DNA of 34,319 nucleotides, taken from an uncultured Ilumatobacter sp. GTDB lineage: Bacteria; Actinomycetota; Acidimicrobiia; Acidimicrobiales; Ilumatobacteraceae. The notes under the pieces were generated by a model. That model did not search any database. It worked only from the letters and a program-made list of their open reading frames with translations, and was not told the origin of the DNA. Made by a program: the position numbers and the translations under genes. Shown here piece after piece: positions 24,517-32,013 of this stretch. The first letter of the stretch is position 1. The number at the start of each line of letters is the position of its first letter. The DNA lies in the NCBI GenBank assembly GCA_937905835.1, contig CALCXK010000001.1, positions 1 to 34,319 on the forward strand. The letters run 5' to 3'.

Positions 24517-25497
24517 ATGGACATTGCACAGCTGACCGACGAGGCGCATCGCGCCGTGTTGGAGTTACTGCCGCCGGACCTCATGGATCTGACCGACATC
24601 GCCGCTGCGAGCGACAGGTTTACCGCACTGCTCGCCGCACGGCCAGCGGTGATACCGGACGGCGTCGAGGTCGATGACCACCTCGTTCCGCTTGCAGACG
24701 GGCATCAGCTCGTCGTACGCGTCTATCGCAGCTCATCGGCTCGGCCGATGAGCCCCGGTCTGCTGTGGATCCACGGTGGCGGCATGGTGCTGGGTGATGT
24801 CTCGATGAACGACGGTGAGTGTGCTGCGATGGCCAACGAACTCGACATCGTCGTTGCGTCCGTCGACTATCGACTGGCTCCAGCGTTTCCCTACCCGGTC
24901 CCTCTCGACGACTGTTACGCCGGGCTGAGTTGGTTCTTCGGTGCTGCGGGTCTGCTCGGATTGGACGCCGACCGAATCGCCATCGGTGGAGCGAGTGCTG
25001 GTGGCGGCCTGGCCGCCGGGCTCGCACTCCTCGCGCGAGACCGCGGCGAGATGCGACCTTGCTTTCAGCTTCTCACGTACCCGATGCTCGACGATCGCAA
25101 CGACACTCCGTCGAGCCATGGGGTAACCGATCTTCGGCTCTGGAATCGTGACGCGAACCTGACCGGGTGGGACGCCTATCTCAACGGTCGGGCGGGTGGC
25201 GATGACATCGCGGCCTACGCGGCCCCGTCGCGAGCGACCGATCTGGCCGACTTGCCGCCAGCGATGATCACGGTCGGGGCGCTCGACATGTTCCTTGATG
25301 AGGACATCGCGTACGCGCATGCGCTCCTTCGTGCCGGTGTGCCCACCGAGCTGCATGTCTATCCGGGGTCATTCCACGGCGCCAACGCGCTGGTACCCCA
25401 CGCTGCGGCGTCGCGTCGCTGGCGCCGCGATGAATTCGAGGCGCTCGACCAAGCGCTCAACCAAGACCGAACGAAGCGAACGGATATCCAACAATGA
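24517..25497 (+). CDS. Alpha/beta hydrolase, hormone-sensitive-lipase type esterase
   Basis: 326 residues from ATG 24517, 4 nt after the previous stop. Oxyanion motif HGGGM (86-90), nucleophile Ser160 in GGASAGGG, Asp in GALDMFLDED, and His in GSFHGANAL: a complete triad of the HSL (family IV) esterases. It hydrolyses a carboxylic ester in the cytosol. Together with the Baeyer-Villiger enzyme it would split the ester or lactone formed from a ketone. ATGA overlap with the mutase gene. Confidence 0.9.
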   Translation: MDIAQLTDEAHRAVLELLPPDLMDLTDIAAASDRFTALLAARPAVIPDGVEVDDHLVPLADGHQLVVRVYRSSSARPMSPGLLWIHGGGMVLGDVSMNDGECAAMANELDIVVASVDYRLAPAFPYPVPLDDCYAGLSWFFGAAGLLGLDADRIAIGGASAGGGLAAGLALLARDRGEMRPCFQLLTYPMLDDRNDTPSSHGVTDLRLWNRDANLTGWDAYLNGRAGGDDIAAYAAPSRATDLADLPPAMITVGALDMFLDEDIAYAHALLRAGVPTELHVYPGSFHGANALVPHAAASRRWRRDEFEALDQALNQDRTKRTDIQQ

Positions 25498-27128
25498 GCG
25501 ACAACAGAACCCTTTGGCAGGAAGCCTTTGATGACTCGAAACTTCGGGAGGGCGACTATTCCACGATGTCCGGCGTCCCCCTCGAGCCCGTGTACGGCCC
25601 GGATGACGCCGAATTTCCGGGTGTGTACCCGTACACGCGGGGTCCATACGCGTCGATGTACAGGTCGCGGCTCTGGACGATGCGCATGTTTGCTGGGTTC
25701 GGCACGGCGGACGACACGAACGCCCGCTTCAAAGAAATCATCAGATCAGGAGGCACTGGCCTGTCGACGGCGTTCGACATGCCGACGCTGCTCGGCCTCG
25801 ACTCGGATGATCCAATGTCGTTGGGAGAAGTTGGTCGTTGCGGCGTCGCGATTGATTCCTTGGCAGACATGGAGGATCTGTACGCCGGGATTGATCTTGA
25901 TCAGATCACGACGTCGATGACCATCAACAGCCCGGCGGCGCCCATCTTCGCGATGTTCGTAGCCCAAGCGGAGAACGCAGGAGTCAATCGGGCTCGGCTC
26001 GGAGGCACCCTCCAAAACGATATTTTGAAGGAATACCAGGCACAGAAAGAGTTCGTCTTTCCTCCACGCCAGTCGATGCGGCTGGTGCGTGACACGATCA
26101 AGTTCACGGCCGCTGAAATGCCGCGCTGGCACTCGATCTCGATCTCCGGCTACCACATTCGGGAGGCTGGTTCGACCGCCGCAGAGGAGTTGGCCTTCAC
26201 CTTGGCGAACGGCTTTGCCTACGTCGAGTTGGCACTGCAGGCGGGGTTGCCGGTGGACTCCTTCGCGCCGCGGCTGAGCTTCTTTTTCAACGCGCACATC
26301 GACTTCTTCGAGGAGATCGCCAAGCTCCGCGCAGCTCGCAGAATTTGGGCGCGGTGGATGAAGGAACGCTATGGCGCGGAGCTTGAGCGGTCGCTGCAGC
26401 TGCGATTCCACACGCAAACGGCGGGTGTTTCCCTCACGGCACAACAGCCAGAGGTAAACATCGTCCGGACCGCGATCGAGGCGCTCGCGGGTGTGCTGGG
26501 AGGAACGCAGTCGCTGCACACCAACTCGATGGACGAAGCAATGGCCCTGCCGACGGAGAAGGCGGCGCGTATTGCCTTGAGAACGCAGCAGGTGATCGCT
26601 TACGAGACGAATGTAACCCATGTGGCTGATCCACTCGGCGGGTCGTACTTTGTCGAGGAACTGACCGATGAGATGGAACGGCAAGCCGAAGCAGTGTTCA
26701 GCAAACTCGAAGAATTCGGTGATGGGTCGTTGTTGGAAGGTGTGATCAAAGGCATCGACGAAAATTGGTTTCAGGGATGCATTGCTGACTCTGCCTATGA
26801 GTTGGAACGCAAGTTCAATTCCGGTGAGCGGGTCATCGTCGGCGTGTCGGACTTCAAGGAAGGTAATGACGACGCCGAGATTGAGCTGTTGCGAATATCG
26901 AAAGAAGACGAAGCCCGGCAGCGGATGCGACTCGAAACGGTCAGGCATGACCGCGATCAGGAGGCGGTCGACAAGGTCCTCGCCACGCTTACCGACGAGG
27001 CCGCGGATCCTGAGATCAATCTGATGCCCACCCTGATTGATGCGTCGCACGCGTATGCGACCCTCGGTGAGATCATGGGCGCTCTGGCCGACGTCTTCGG
27101 CCGCCACACCGAGGTGCCGACGATATGA
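25494..27128 (+). CDS. B12-dependent acyl-CoA mutase, large subunit, isobutyryl-CoA-mutase-like
   Basis: 544 residues, a stand-alone TIM-barrel subunit of the methylmalonyl-CoA mutase family. Barrel motifs: YPYTRGPYASMY, AFDMPTLLG, SISGYHIREAGS, RFHTQTAGVSLTAQQP, LGGTQSLHTNSMDE. Diagnostic active-site positions, aligned from memory to known members: Phe66 (methylmalonyl-CoA mutase has Tyr, 2-hydroxyisobutyryl-CoA mutase Ile), Ala93 (2-hydroxyisobutyryl enzyme has Asp), Gln184 (methylmalonyl enzyme has Arg). Tyr220 and His221 are kept. This set matches isobutyryl-CoA mutase, which interconverts isobutyryl- and butyryl-CoA. The small subunit follows with an ATGA overlap. No MeaB-type chaperone gene is in the window. 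Confidence 0.9.
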   Translation: MSDNRTLWQEAFDDSKLREGDYSTMSGVPLEPVYGPDDAEFPGVYPYTRGPYASMYRSRLWTMRMFAGFGTADDTNARFKEIIRSGGTGLSTAFDMPTLLGLDSDDPMSLGEVGRCGVAIDSLADMEDLYAGIDLDQITTSMTINSPAAPIFAMFVAQAENAGVNRARLGGTLQNDILKEYQAQKEFVFPPRQSMRLVRDTIKFTAAEMPRWHSISISGYHIREAGSTAAEELAFTLANGFAYVELALQAGLPVDSFAPRLSFFFNAHIDFFEEIAKLRAARRIWARWMKERYGAELERSLQLRFHTQTAGVSLTAQQPEVNIVRTAIEALAGVLGGTQSLHTNSMDEAMALPTEKAARIALRTQQVIAYETNVTHVADPLGGSYFVEELTDEMERQAEAVFSKLEEFGDGSLLEGVIKGIDENWFQGCIADSAYELERKFNSGERVIVGVSDFKEGNDDAEIELLRISKEDEARQRMRLETVRHDRDQEAVDKVLATLTDEAADPEINLMPTLIDASHAYATLGEIMGALADVFGRHTEVPTI

Positions 27129-27517
27129 GCCAACGCATCCTTGTCGCGAAAGTGGGTCTCGATGGCCACGATCGTGGCGTCAAGATCATTGCTCGCATCT
27201 TGCGCGACGCCGGCTACGAAGTCATTTACACCGGGTTGTTCCAGACGCCACAGACAGTTGCGTCAGCGGCTGTAGATGAAGACGTCGATGCCGTCGGATT
27301 GTCGATGCTGTCGGGCGCACACTTGACGCTCGCACCACTGGTAGTCGAAGAGCTGCGCAGCCGCGGGAGCGACATCCCCGTCATTGTCGGAGGGATCGTC
27401 CCTGCCCTCGACATCGTCGAGTTGACGGAAGCCGGAATCGCCGCCGTACTGACTCCGGGCTCTACAGCGGCCGAGGTTGTCGGCGCAGTGCGACGGGTCC
27501 TTGCCGCATCGACTTGA
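27125..27517 (+). CDS. Acyl-CoA mutase small subunit, cobalamin-binding
   Basis: 130 residues. A Rossmann-like B12-binding domain with DGHDRG (DxHxxG, 13-18; His15 is the lower cobalt ligand), the SxL segment in LSMLSGAH, and the GG of VGGIVP. Length is normal for a separate small subunit. It completes the adenosylcobalamin enzyme with the large subunit. Last gene of the operon. The repeat at 27550 begins about 30 nt after the stop, so any native terminator or downstream gene may have been displaced. Confidence 0.92.
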   Translation: MSQRILVAKVGLDGHDRGVKIIARILRDAGYEVIYTGLFQTPQTVASAAVDEDVDAVGLSMLSGAHLTLAPLVVEELRSRGSDIPVIVGGIVPALDIVELTEAGIAAVLTPGSTAAEVVGAVRRVLAAST

Positions 27518-27549
27518 TCGAGCCGGGAGAGTTCGACGGCGCTCACCAG

Positions 27550-27660
27550 CTGCGTCGGAATCGGCCAGTGGAAAGCAGACTCGGATCGTCAACCGGCCTC
27601 TGCAATCGGTCCACGTTGCCGGCGCCCACGAAAGCAAGGGGGTTTTTCCCCACCTTCCCC
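27550..27660 (+). repeat. Dispersed repeat, copy 1
   Basis: Similar to 30538-30750 and to the reverse complement of 34063-34285. The 33-nt core (27591-27623) differs from the other copies at only one base; flanks are more diverged, and the 5' third of the repeat is missing. It abuts the IS110 remnant. Confidence 0.8.
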
Positions 27661-28178
27661 ATCGGCCTGGACTCCTTGGGGTGTTGCTGTCTCGTTGCCA
27701 AGCTGCTTCTGCAAATTTCTTGGAGCGTGAGGGATCTTAACGGGCGGGCGGTGGTGAGCATGGCGTGGATGACGTTGCCGCCTCGGTGTTGGAACGCGCC
27801 GTTGATCGAGCTTCCGGATCGCCAGTCGGTGGGTGAGAGTCCGGCGTAGGAAGCGAGGCGTGAGCCATCCTTGAAGCGGATCGGGTCGCCGATCTCGGCG
27901 AGGGTTCGTGCTCCGGTCCTGGAACCGAACCCGCAGAGAGTCACAAGGACCTTGCCGAGAGGGTGCGAAAGGAACGCCTCCTCGATCTGAGTAGCGAGTC
28001 GGCCGCGTTGCTGCTGAATACGGTCGACATCGGCGAGCAACTCGCCGACGACTTGGCCCCTCGTTTCAGCCGCTGGCAGCGTCACCGTCTGCGCTTCGAG
28101 CGCCAGCCAAATCTCATTGGCAAATTTCGCGGCGATGTGATGCTGGCGGCGCCAAGATCGCAACTCGGAGAGCATCAA
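27661..28178 (-). pseudogene. IS110-family transposase, C-terminal fragment
   Basis: The frame encodes the Transposase_20 domain: a helical region, SHPLGKVLVTLCGFGSRTGAR, EIGDPIRFKDGSRLASYAGLSP (with the serine expected for catalysis), and SGSSINGAFQHRGG. The N-terminal DEDD (RuvC-like) domain is absent; the frame begins at a TTG in unrelated sequence. The normal C-terminus is lost where the frame runs into the dispersed repeat near 27660, giving a fused nonsense tail to 27543. Hence a double-truncated, inactive remnant. Confidence 0.8.
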
Positions 28179-28443
28179 CGCTTATATTGAATATCATTGG
28201 CGTGTTCAACAGCGCGATCAAGGCACTGGCACCGAACTTCGGCCAGAGAATTGCCGTCAACAGCACCGCCACGTTCAAGGTGCTTGGGTGAGGCACGACC
28301 CAGCCAGAAGACAGAGAGCCTCCGATGTTTGCTGCAATTTCGCAGTAATCCGCATCGTGCCCGGTGGGCTGCTGTAGCTCTGAAACGCAGCAACGGGGCC
28401 GCGCCGCGTCCGGATATCGGCGAGACCATCCTGCCCGGCGACC
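28179..28443. other. No intact gene seen
   Basis: A short open plus-strand stretch (28198-28293) reads like the end of a protein (SAIKALAPNFGQRIAVNST) but has no start and is not recognised. The rest seems non-coding. Confidence 0.3.
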
Positions 28444-28487
28444 ACGTCAACATTCCTGTTGACAAACGGTGGACTCTTGCCTAACCT
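28444..28487 (+). promoter_or_regulatory. Operator F and promoter of the orphan binding protein
   Basis: GTCAAC - N6 - GTTGAC (28446-28463) is a perfect core repeat; the right arm is the full GTTGACAA. TTGACA (28459-28464), 17 nt, TAACCT (28482-28487) forms a good promoter. Another half-site TGTCAAC is at 28494-28500, at the expected transcription start. This site is not divergent, which argues that the repeat is an operator and not merely two back-to-back -35 boxes. Confidence 0.7.
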
Positions 28488-28636
28488 CACCTCTGTCAAC
28501 TGACTTGAGGTTCTGATTCGGGCGAGTGCCCGATGAACGAACAACGGTGGGAAGGGCTGCATGGGGCTCGACGAAATGTCGGGGTATGAGCGCAGCCAGG
28601 ACCTCCACTTGTCCGGGAAATCAGAACCACGACCTG

Positions 28637-28656
28637 GGCTCATCTGATGGTGAGCC
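28637..28656 (+). promoter_or_regulatory. Hairpin in the ~200-nt leader
   Basis: GGCTCATC and GGTGAGCC pair (one G-U) around a 4-nt loop, 45 nt before the ATG at 28702. The leader from about 28494 is unusually long for this window. Function unknown. Confidence 0.4.
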
Positions 28657-28701
28657 GAGCGACAGCTGAACAACCAACACAAATCCCAGGAGGGGGAACG
28701 A

Positions 28702-30198
28702 ATGACAACACCACGACTCAGGCGCACCATTGCGGGGGTGATGGCCGCCGGCCTGATCATCGCCGCGTGTGGCAGCGACGACGGCGGCGATTCTTCGCCA
28801 GCCGCGACCGACGCACCCGTCGAAACCGATGCACCGGCCGCGACCGATGCGCCGGCCGCGACCGATGCACCCGTCGAGACCGACGAACCGATTGCCACCG
28901 ACGCATCCACCGATGAAGGTGGGGGCGAAGCACTCGCTCTTGAGGGCTCGGTCGAAGTCGCAGCAGGCACCGTGTTGAATCTCGATGAATGTCCTGACGA
29001 CTGGGATCCGCTCCAAGGCGTCGACGGCGGCGAAATCCGCATCGGGCAGACGTTGCCCCTGTCGGGTGCGCTCGCCGCATTCGGTGCCATCGCGGCCGGC
29101 ATGCAGTTCTACTTCGACAATGTGAACGCGACCGATCCGATCGAAGGCAAGGAGCTCATCCTTATTGCCAAGGACGACGGCTATGAAGCAGGTCGTGGCG
29201 TGGCAAACGTCGAAGAGATGATCGACTCCGACGACATCTTCGCCTTCGGCCACGTACTCGGCACGCCGATCAACGCTGCCGTTCGGCCCATCACCGACGA
29301 AGCCTGCGTACCGCAGCTCTTCAACTCGTCGGGCTTCCCGCTTTGGGGCGACCCGGCGAATTACCCATGGACCGTCGGCAACATTTTGAACTACGTCACC
29401 GAGACCAACATCTGGTGCAAGGCCATTGTCGACGAGTTCGGTGACGGCGCCACTGTTGCGGCGTTGATCATGAACAACGACTTCGGCAAGACCTACCAGA
29501 ACACACTCAACGATGCTGAAGCATGTTCCACCTTGGACATCGTGACCCAAGAGGTTCACGACCCGGCCGGCGCAGACGTCACCAACGAGATGACCACGAT
29601 CATCGGCACCGAAGCCGACGTGTTCGTCGTCGGAACCACGGCCAAGTTCTGCACGCAGGCCGTTGCCGTGCTCGCAGCCTCGGAATGGCGTCCACGGAGC
29701 TACATGTCCTACACATGTAACAACCTGGCCTCCTACTTCGAGCCAGTGAAGGATGCCGCAGCAGCACTCGCTGCAGACGGTGCTGGCATCTACATGGCGA
29801 ACTCGAACAAGGTCTGTGGTGACCCCAGCTACGCCGACGACCCCGCGATCGTCGAGATCGAACGTGTTCTGTCAGAGTACGGAAACGTGACCTGTGCCGA
29901 CGGTTCGTACTCGACCGGCTACCTCTACGGGGAATTCCTCGTCGACGTGCTGCGGGCAGCGGCAGCGCTGCCCGGGGGCCTGAACCGAGTCAACCTGATG
30001 GCTGCGACGTGGAACGCAAACTTCACCAGCGACAGCCTGCTGGGTGGGACGCTCAAGCTCGACGGCGTTAACGACGCCTACTGGACCGAAGCAGCCCAGA
30101 TTCAAGAAGTGGTCATCGGTGAAACAGGCAACCTCACCTTCGAAGCTCGAGGCGACATCGTTGACTTCGAAGGCCAGGGAGGCTCATTCTCCGGCTGA
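28702..30198 (+). CDS. Branched-chain-amino-acid-type ABC binding lipoprotein, orphan
   Basis: 498 residues. Signal peptide with lipobox ending at Cys23 (IIAACGS), so exported and lipid-anchored. Residues 30-75 are a low-complexity linker of repeated AATDAP / VETDAP units. From about 110, a Peripla_BP_6 fold: IRIGQTLPLSGALAAFG, AGMQFYFDNVNA, and DDGYEAGRGVANVEEMI. Paired Cys residues suggest disulfides. A strong GGAGGGGG site precedes the ATG. No permease or ATPase follows; hairpins end the unit. Proteins of this type bind amino acids, amides, aromatic acids or steroid-like acids. Operator F ties it to the catabolic island, so the pathway substrate or an intermediate is a plausible ligand. 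Confidence 0.9.
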   Translation: MTTPRLRRTIAGVMAAGLIIAACGSDDGGDSSPAATDAPVETDAPAATDAPAATDAPVETDEPIATDASTDEGGGEALALEGSVEVAAGTVLNLDECPDDWDPLQGVDGGEIRIGQTLPLSGALAAFGAIAAGMQFYFDNVNATDPIEGKELILIAKDDGYEAGRGVANVEEMIDSDDIFAFGHVLGTPINAAVRPITDEACVPQLFNSSGFPLWGDPANYPWTVGNILNYVTETNIWCKAIVDEFGDGATVAALIMNNDFGKTYQNTLNDAEACSTLDIVTQEVHDPAGADVTNEMTTIIGTEADVFVVGTTAKFCTQAVAVLAASEWRPRSYMSYTCNNLASYFEPVKDAAAALAADGAGIYMANSNKVCGDPSYADDPAIVEIERVLSEYGNVTCADGSYSTGYLYGEFLVDVLRAAAALPGGLNRVNLMAATWNANFTSDSLLGGTLKLDGVNDAYWTEAAQIQEVVIGETGNLTFEARGDIVDFEGQGGSFSG

Positions 30199-30216
30199 TT
30201 CGAGTCCATCGAATCA
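30196..30216 (+). terminator. Hairpin overlapping the stop codon
   Basis: TGATTCGA and TCGAATCA pair perfectly around a 5-nt loop; the stop TGA is inside the stem. May act with the next hairpin. Confidence 0.45.
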
Positions 30217-30230
30217 TCCTGACTGCGTGT

Positions 30231-30266
30231 ACCGGTCGACGGCTTGTAATGTTGCCGTCGGCCGGT
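30231..30266 (+). terminator. Terminator-like hairpin after the binding protein
   Basis: A 13-bp stem (ACCGGTCGACGGC against GCCGTCGGCCGGT, one G-U) with a 10-nt loop, without a T-run. It indicates that the binding protein is transcribed alone. Confidence 0.65.
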
Positions 30267-30404
30267 CCGCGTTCGGGCCGAGTCAGTCGTGGGCGCTGAC
30301 TTTGGATCGATCAGTCGAAGCGCAGTGTCGACAAGGCTCGACAATTGGCTGCAGACTCAGGCGTCGAACTTGACGCTCAGGTCGGCGATCTGACGACCTG
30401 CTGA

Positions 30405-30653
30405 TCTCGGGAACAGCAGTGGGATGCGATCGTTTCGATCTTGGTCCACATGCTGCCCGACATTCGAGCGAAGCTGCATGCCCGCGTGGTCCAGACCTTG
30501 TTGCCTGGTCGGTTGTTTGCCCTGGAGGCCTACTCCGCAGCAGCGACCCACCGACGACTCAAACCGCCGCCGCCGCCCGGCACGAACCGGATCGACGCGC
30601 CCGCACCACCGAGATCACCGCGTCCGCGTCGGAGCCGGCCCGTGGAAAGCTGA
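30405..30653 (+). pseudogene. C-terminal remnant of an unknown mobile-element protein
   Basis: Open from just after a TGA (30402) to TGA near 30653, reading QQWDAIVSILVHMLPDIR, AKLHARVVQTLLPGRLFALE and THRRLKPPPP. There is no start codon with a ribosome site. The last ~40 codons lie inside the dispersed repeat and align in frame with copy 3, so this is probably the tail of an element gene whose 5' part is gone. Family not recognised. The stretch between 30267 and 30404 shows nothing. Confidence 0.4.
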
Positions 30654-30750
30654 ATGGGATCCCGAACCGGCCTCTACAATCGGTCCACGTTGCCGGCAAC
30701 CACGAACCGAGGGAGTTTTCCCGCCTTTCGCGCCAGCCTCGCCTCTGTAA
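30538..30750 (+). repeat. Dispersed repeat, copy 2
   Basis: About 210 bp, similar along its length to the reverse complement of 34063-34285; 42 bp (30657-30698) are identical to that copy. It cuts into the leftward ORF that starts at 31248. With copy 3 it forms an inverted pair around the terminase genes. Confidence 0.85.
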
Positions 30751-31248
30751 TGGTTCGTTGCGCGCAAACGCCTCAGCGAGGGCAAGCGCACAGTCCCAGG
30801 GAAGGTGATGTCGGCCATGACGGTCTCGGTAGCCGACGGGATGGTCAGGTGGGCCGATGCCGGCTCGCGCTGCGACCCGTTCGAGGGCATCGGCTTCATA
30901 GGAGAGCACACCGTGGTTGACGCTGATGCTGTGTTCGCTGGTCGCGTCGAGAATCGTGTCGACGGCAAACGCGATCGGGTGATGGTCGCCGGGGAAGCCG
31001 GATCGTTGGACTGCTAATGCCATGGTGCCGGCGTTGCGTTCGTCGCTGAGCAGAGCCTGGCGTTGACCCCACGGCACGATGATGTGGCGCGATGCGACGT
31101 AGTCGATGAGTCCAGGGTTGGGGTCAATCCACTCGGCACGCCACTTGCGGCTGCGTACCGATTCGACGATCTTGACGTGTTGAAGGTCGTCGTTGGGGTG
31201 TTCTCGGATCGCGTAGTGCTTGCCGGGTTCGATGTTGTTCTTGTCCAT
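30749..31248 (-). pseudogene. Truncated hypothetical gene
   Basis: About 167 residues of plausible coding sequence from ATG 31248: a small domain at the N-terminus (GKHYAIREHPNDDLQHVKIVE), SRHIIVPWGQRQALLSDE, a helical middle, and LALAEAFARNEP. The frame then crosses into repeat copy 2 at about 30748 and runs on as an Arg-rich nonsense tail to 30559. It is divergent from the terminase pair. I do not recognise the family; the tone is phage- or mobile-element-like. No ribosome site is seen at the ATG, so it may have been leaderless. Confidence 0.5.
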
Positions 31249-31620
31249 ATGAAGATCATGCGACAGATGCGATTGCCATTTCGGCTGTAGCGGTCGTCAG
31301 CGGACAGGACGATGGCGGTCCGAGTCGCCTCCAGGCGCACAACGACGTGGTGGCGAGTGGTCAGCGGCGCAGCCATGTCTCGTGTCGCAGCATCCCGCTG
31401 GCCGCAGGGATGCGACCCCGAATCTTCGAGACATCCGTAGTACCGTTGAGCCTGTTCGCAGTGACGCGTCCGAACCAGTGAGGTGTACACGAAGCTCTCG
31501 ACCGAGAGCGACGAGTACCGCCAGCCACAACGGCTGAGAAATCTGAGAGCGTGATCCTGTCCTGGAGGCAATTCGGGCAACTAAGGAGAAATAACACCCC
31601 TCTCTTTAAGGAGCCCGACA
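31249..31620. promoter_or_regulatory. Divergent region upstream of the terminase pair
   Basis: No convincing gene in 372 nt. A hairpin with GCATCCC / GGGATGC arms (31390-31396, 31407-31413), extendable by GTC/GAC with a bulge, lies in its middle. AAGGAG sits 7 nt before the ATG at 31621, and a second AAGGAG is about 35 nt upstream. No clear -35/-10 pair. Confidence 0.4.
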
Positions 31621-32013
31621 ATGGCCATCTCTGACATCGACTGGAACGACAGCGACGAACTCATCCTGAGTGGCCTCGCCGCCGGCCTGACGCATGCCGA
31701 AACCGGCGAGCTCGCCCACGTGAGCCCCAAGACCGTCCAACGGCGCCTCTCCAGCGAGGCGTTCGCAGCCGAGGTCGCACGGCGGCGCGGACAACAGGTC
31801 GAACGGATCACCGGCCGGCTGAGCGAGCTCAGTATCCGAGCCGTGGACACCCTGACCGACGCACTCGAGGACAGCTCTGCCACGATCAGGTTGCGTGCTG
31901 CGGATCTCACCCTGAACTGGCTCGTCAAGCTGCGGCGTGAGGCTGACCTCGAGCGGCGCATCGCAGAGATCGAACACGAACTCGCCAACGACGCCTCCGC
32001 AATCACGCCATGA
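31621..32013 (+). CDS. Phage terminase small-subunit-like protein
   Basis: 130 residues. An N-terminal HTH (LAAGLTHAETGELAHVSPKTVQRRL, about 18-45) is followed by a long helical, charged region (LSELSIRAVDTLTDAL, LERRIAEIEHEL), the usual plan of small terminases: DNA recognition then an oligomerisation helix pair. A strong AAGGAG supports ATG 31621. ATGA overlap with the large subunit fixes the pairing. In phages it selects the packaging site; here no capsid genes are visible. Confidence 0.7.
   Translation: MAISDIDWNDSDELILSGLAAGLTHAETGELAHVSPKTVQRRLSSEAFAAEVARRRGQQVERITGRLSELSIRAVDTLTDALEDSSATIRLRAADLTLNWLVKLRREADLERRIAEIEHELANDASAITP

Noticed and set aside
25746..27107. Leftward ORF of about 453 codons opposite the mutase
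   Set aside because: Long only because of GC-rich codon bias; the plus strand has unambiguous mutase motifs.
25494..27517. 2-hydroxyisobutyryl-CoA mutase (tert-butanol / ether-fuel pathway)
   Set aside because: Ligase, mutase and hydroxyacyl dehydrogenase would fit, but the Ile and Asp expected at positions 66 and 93 are Phe and Ala.
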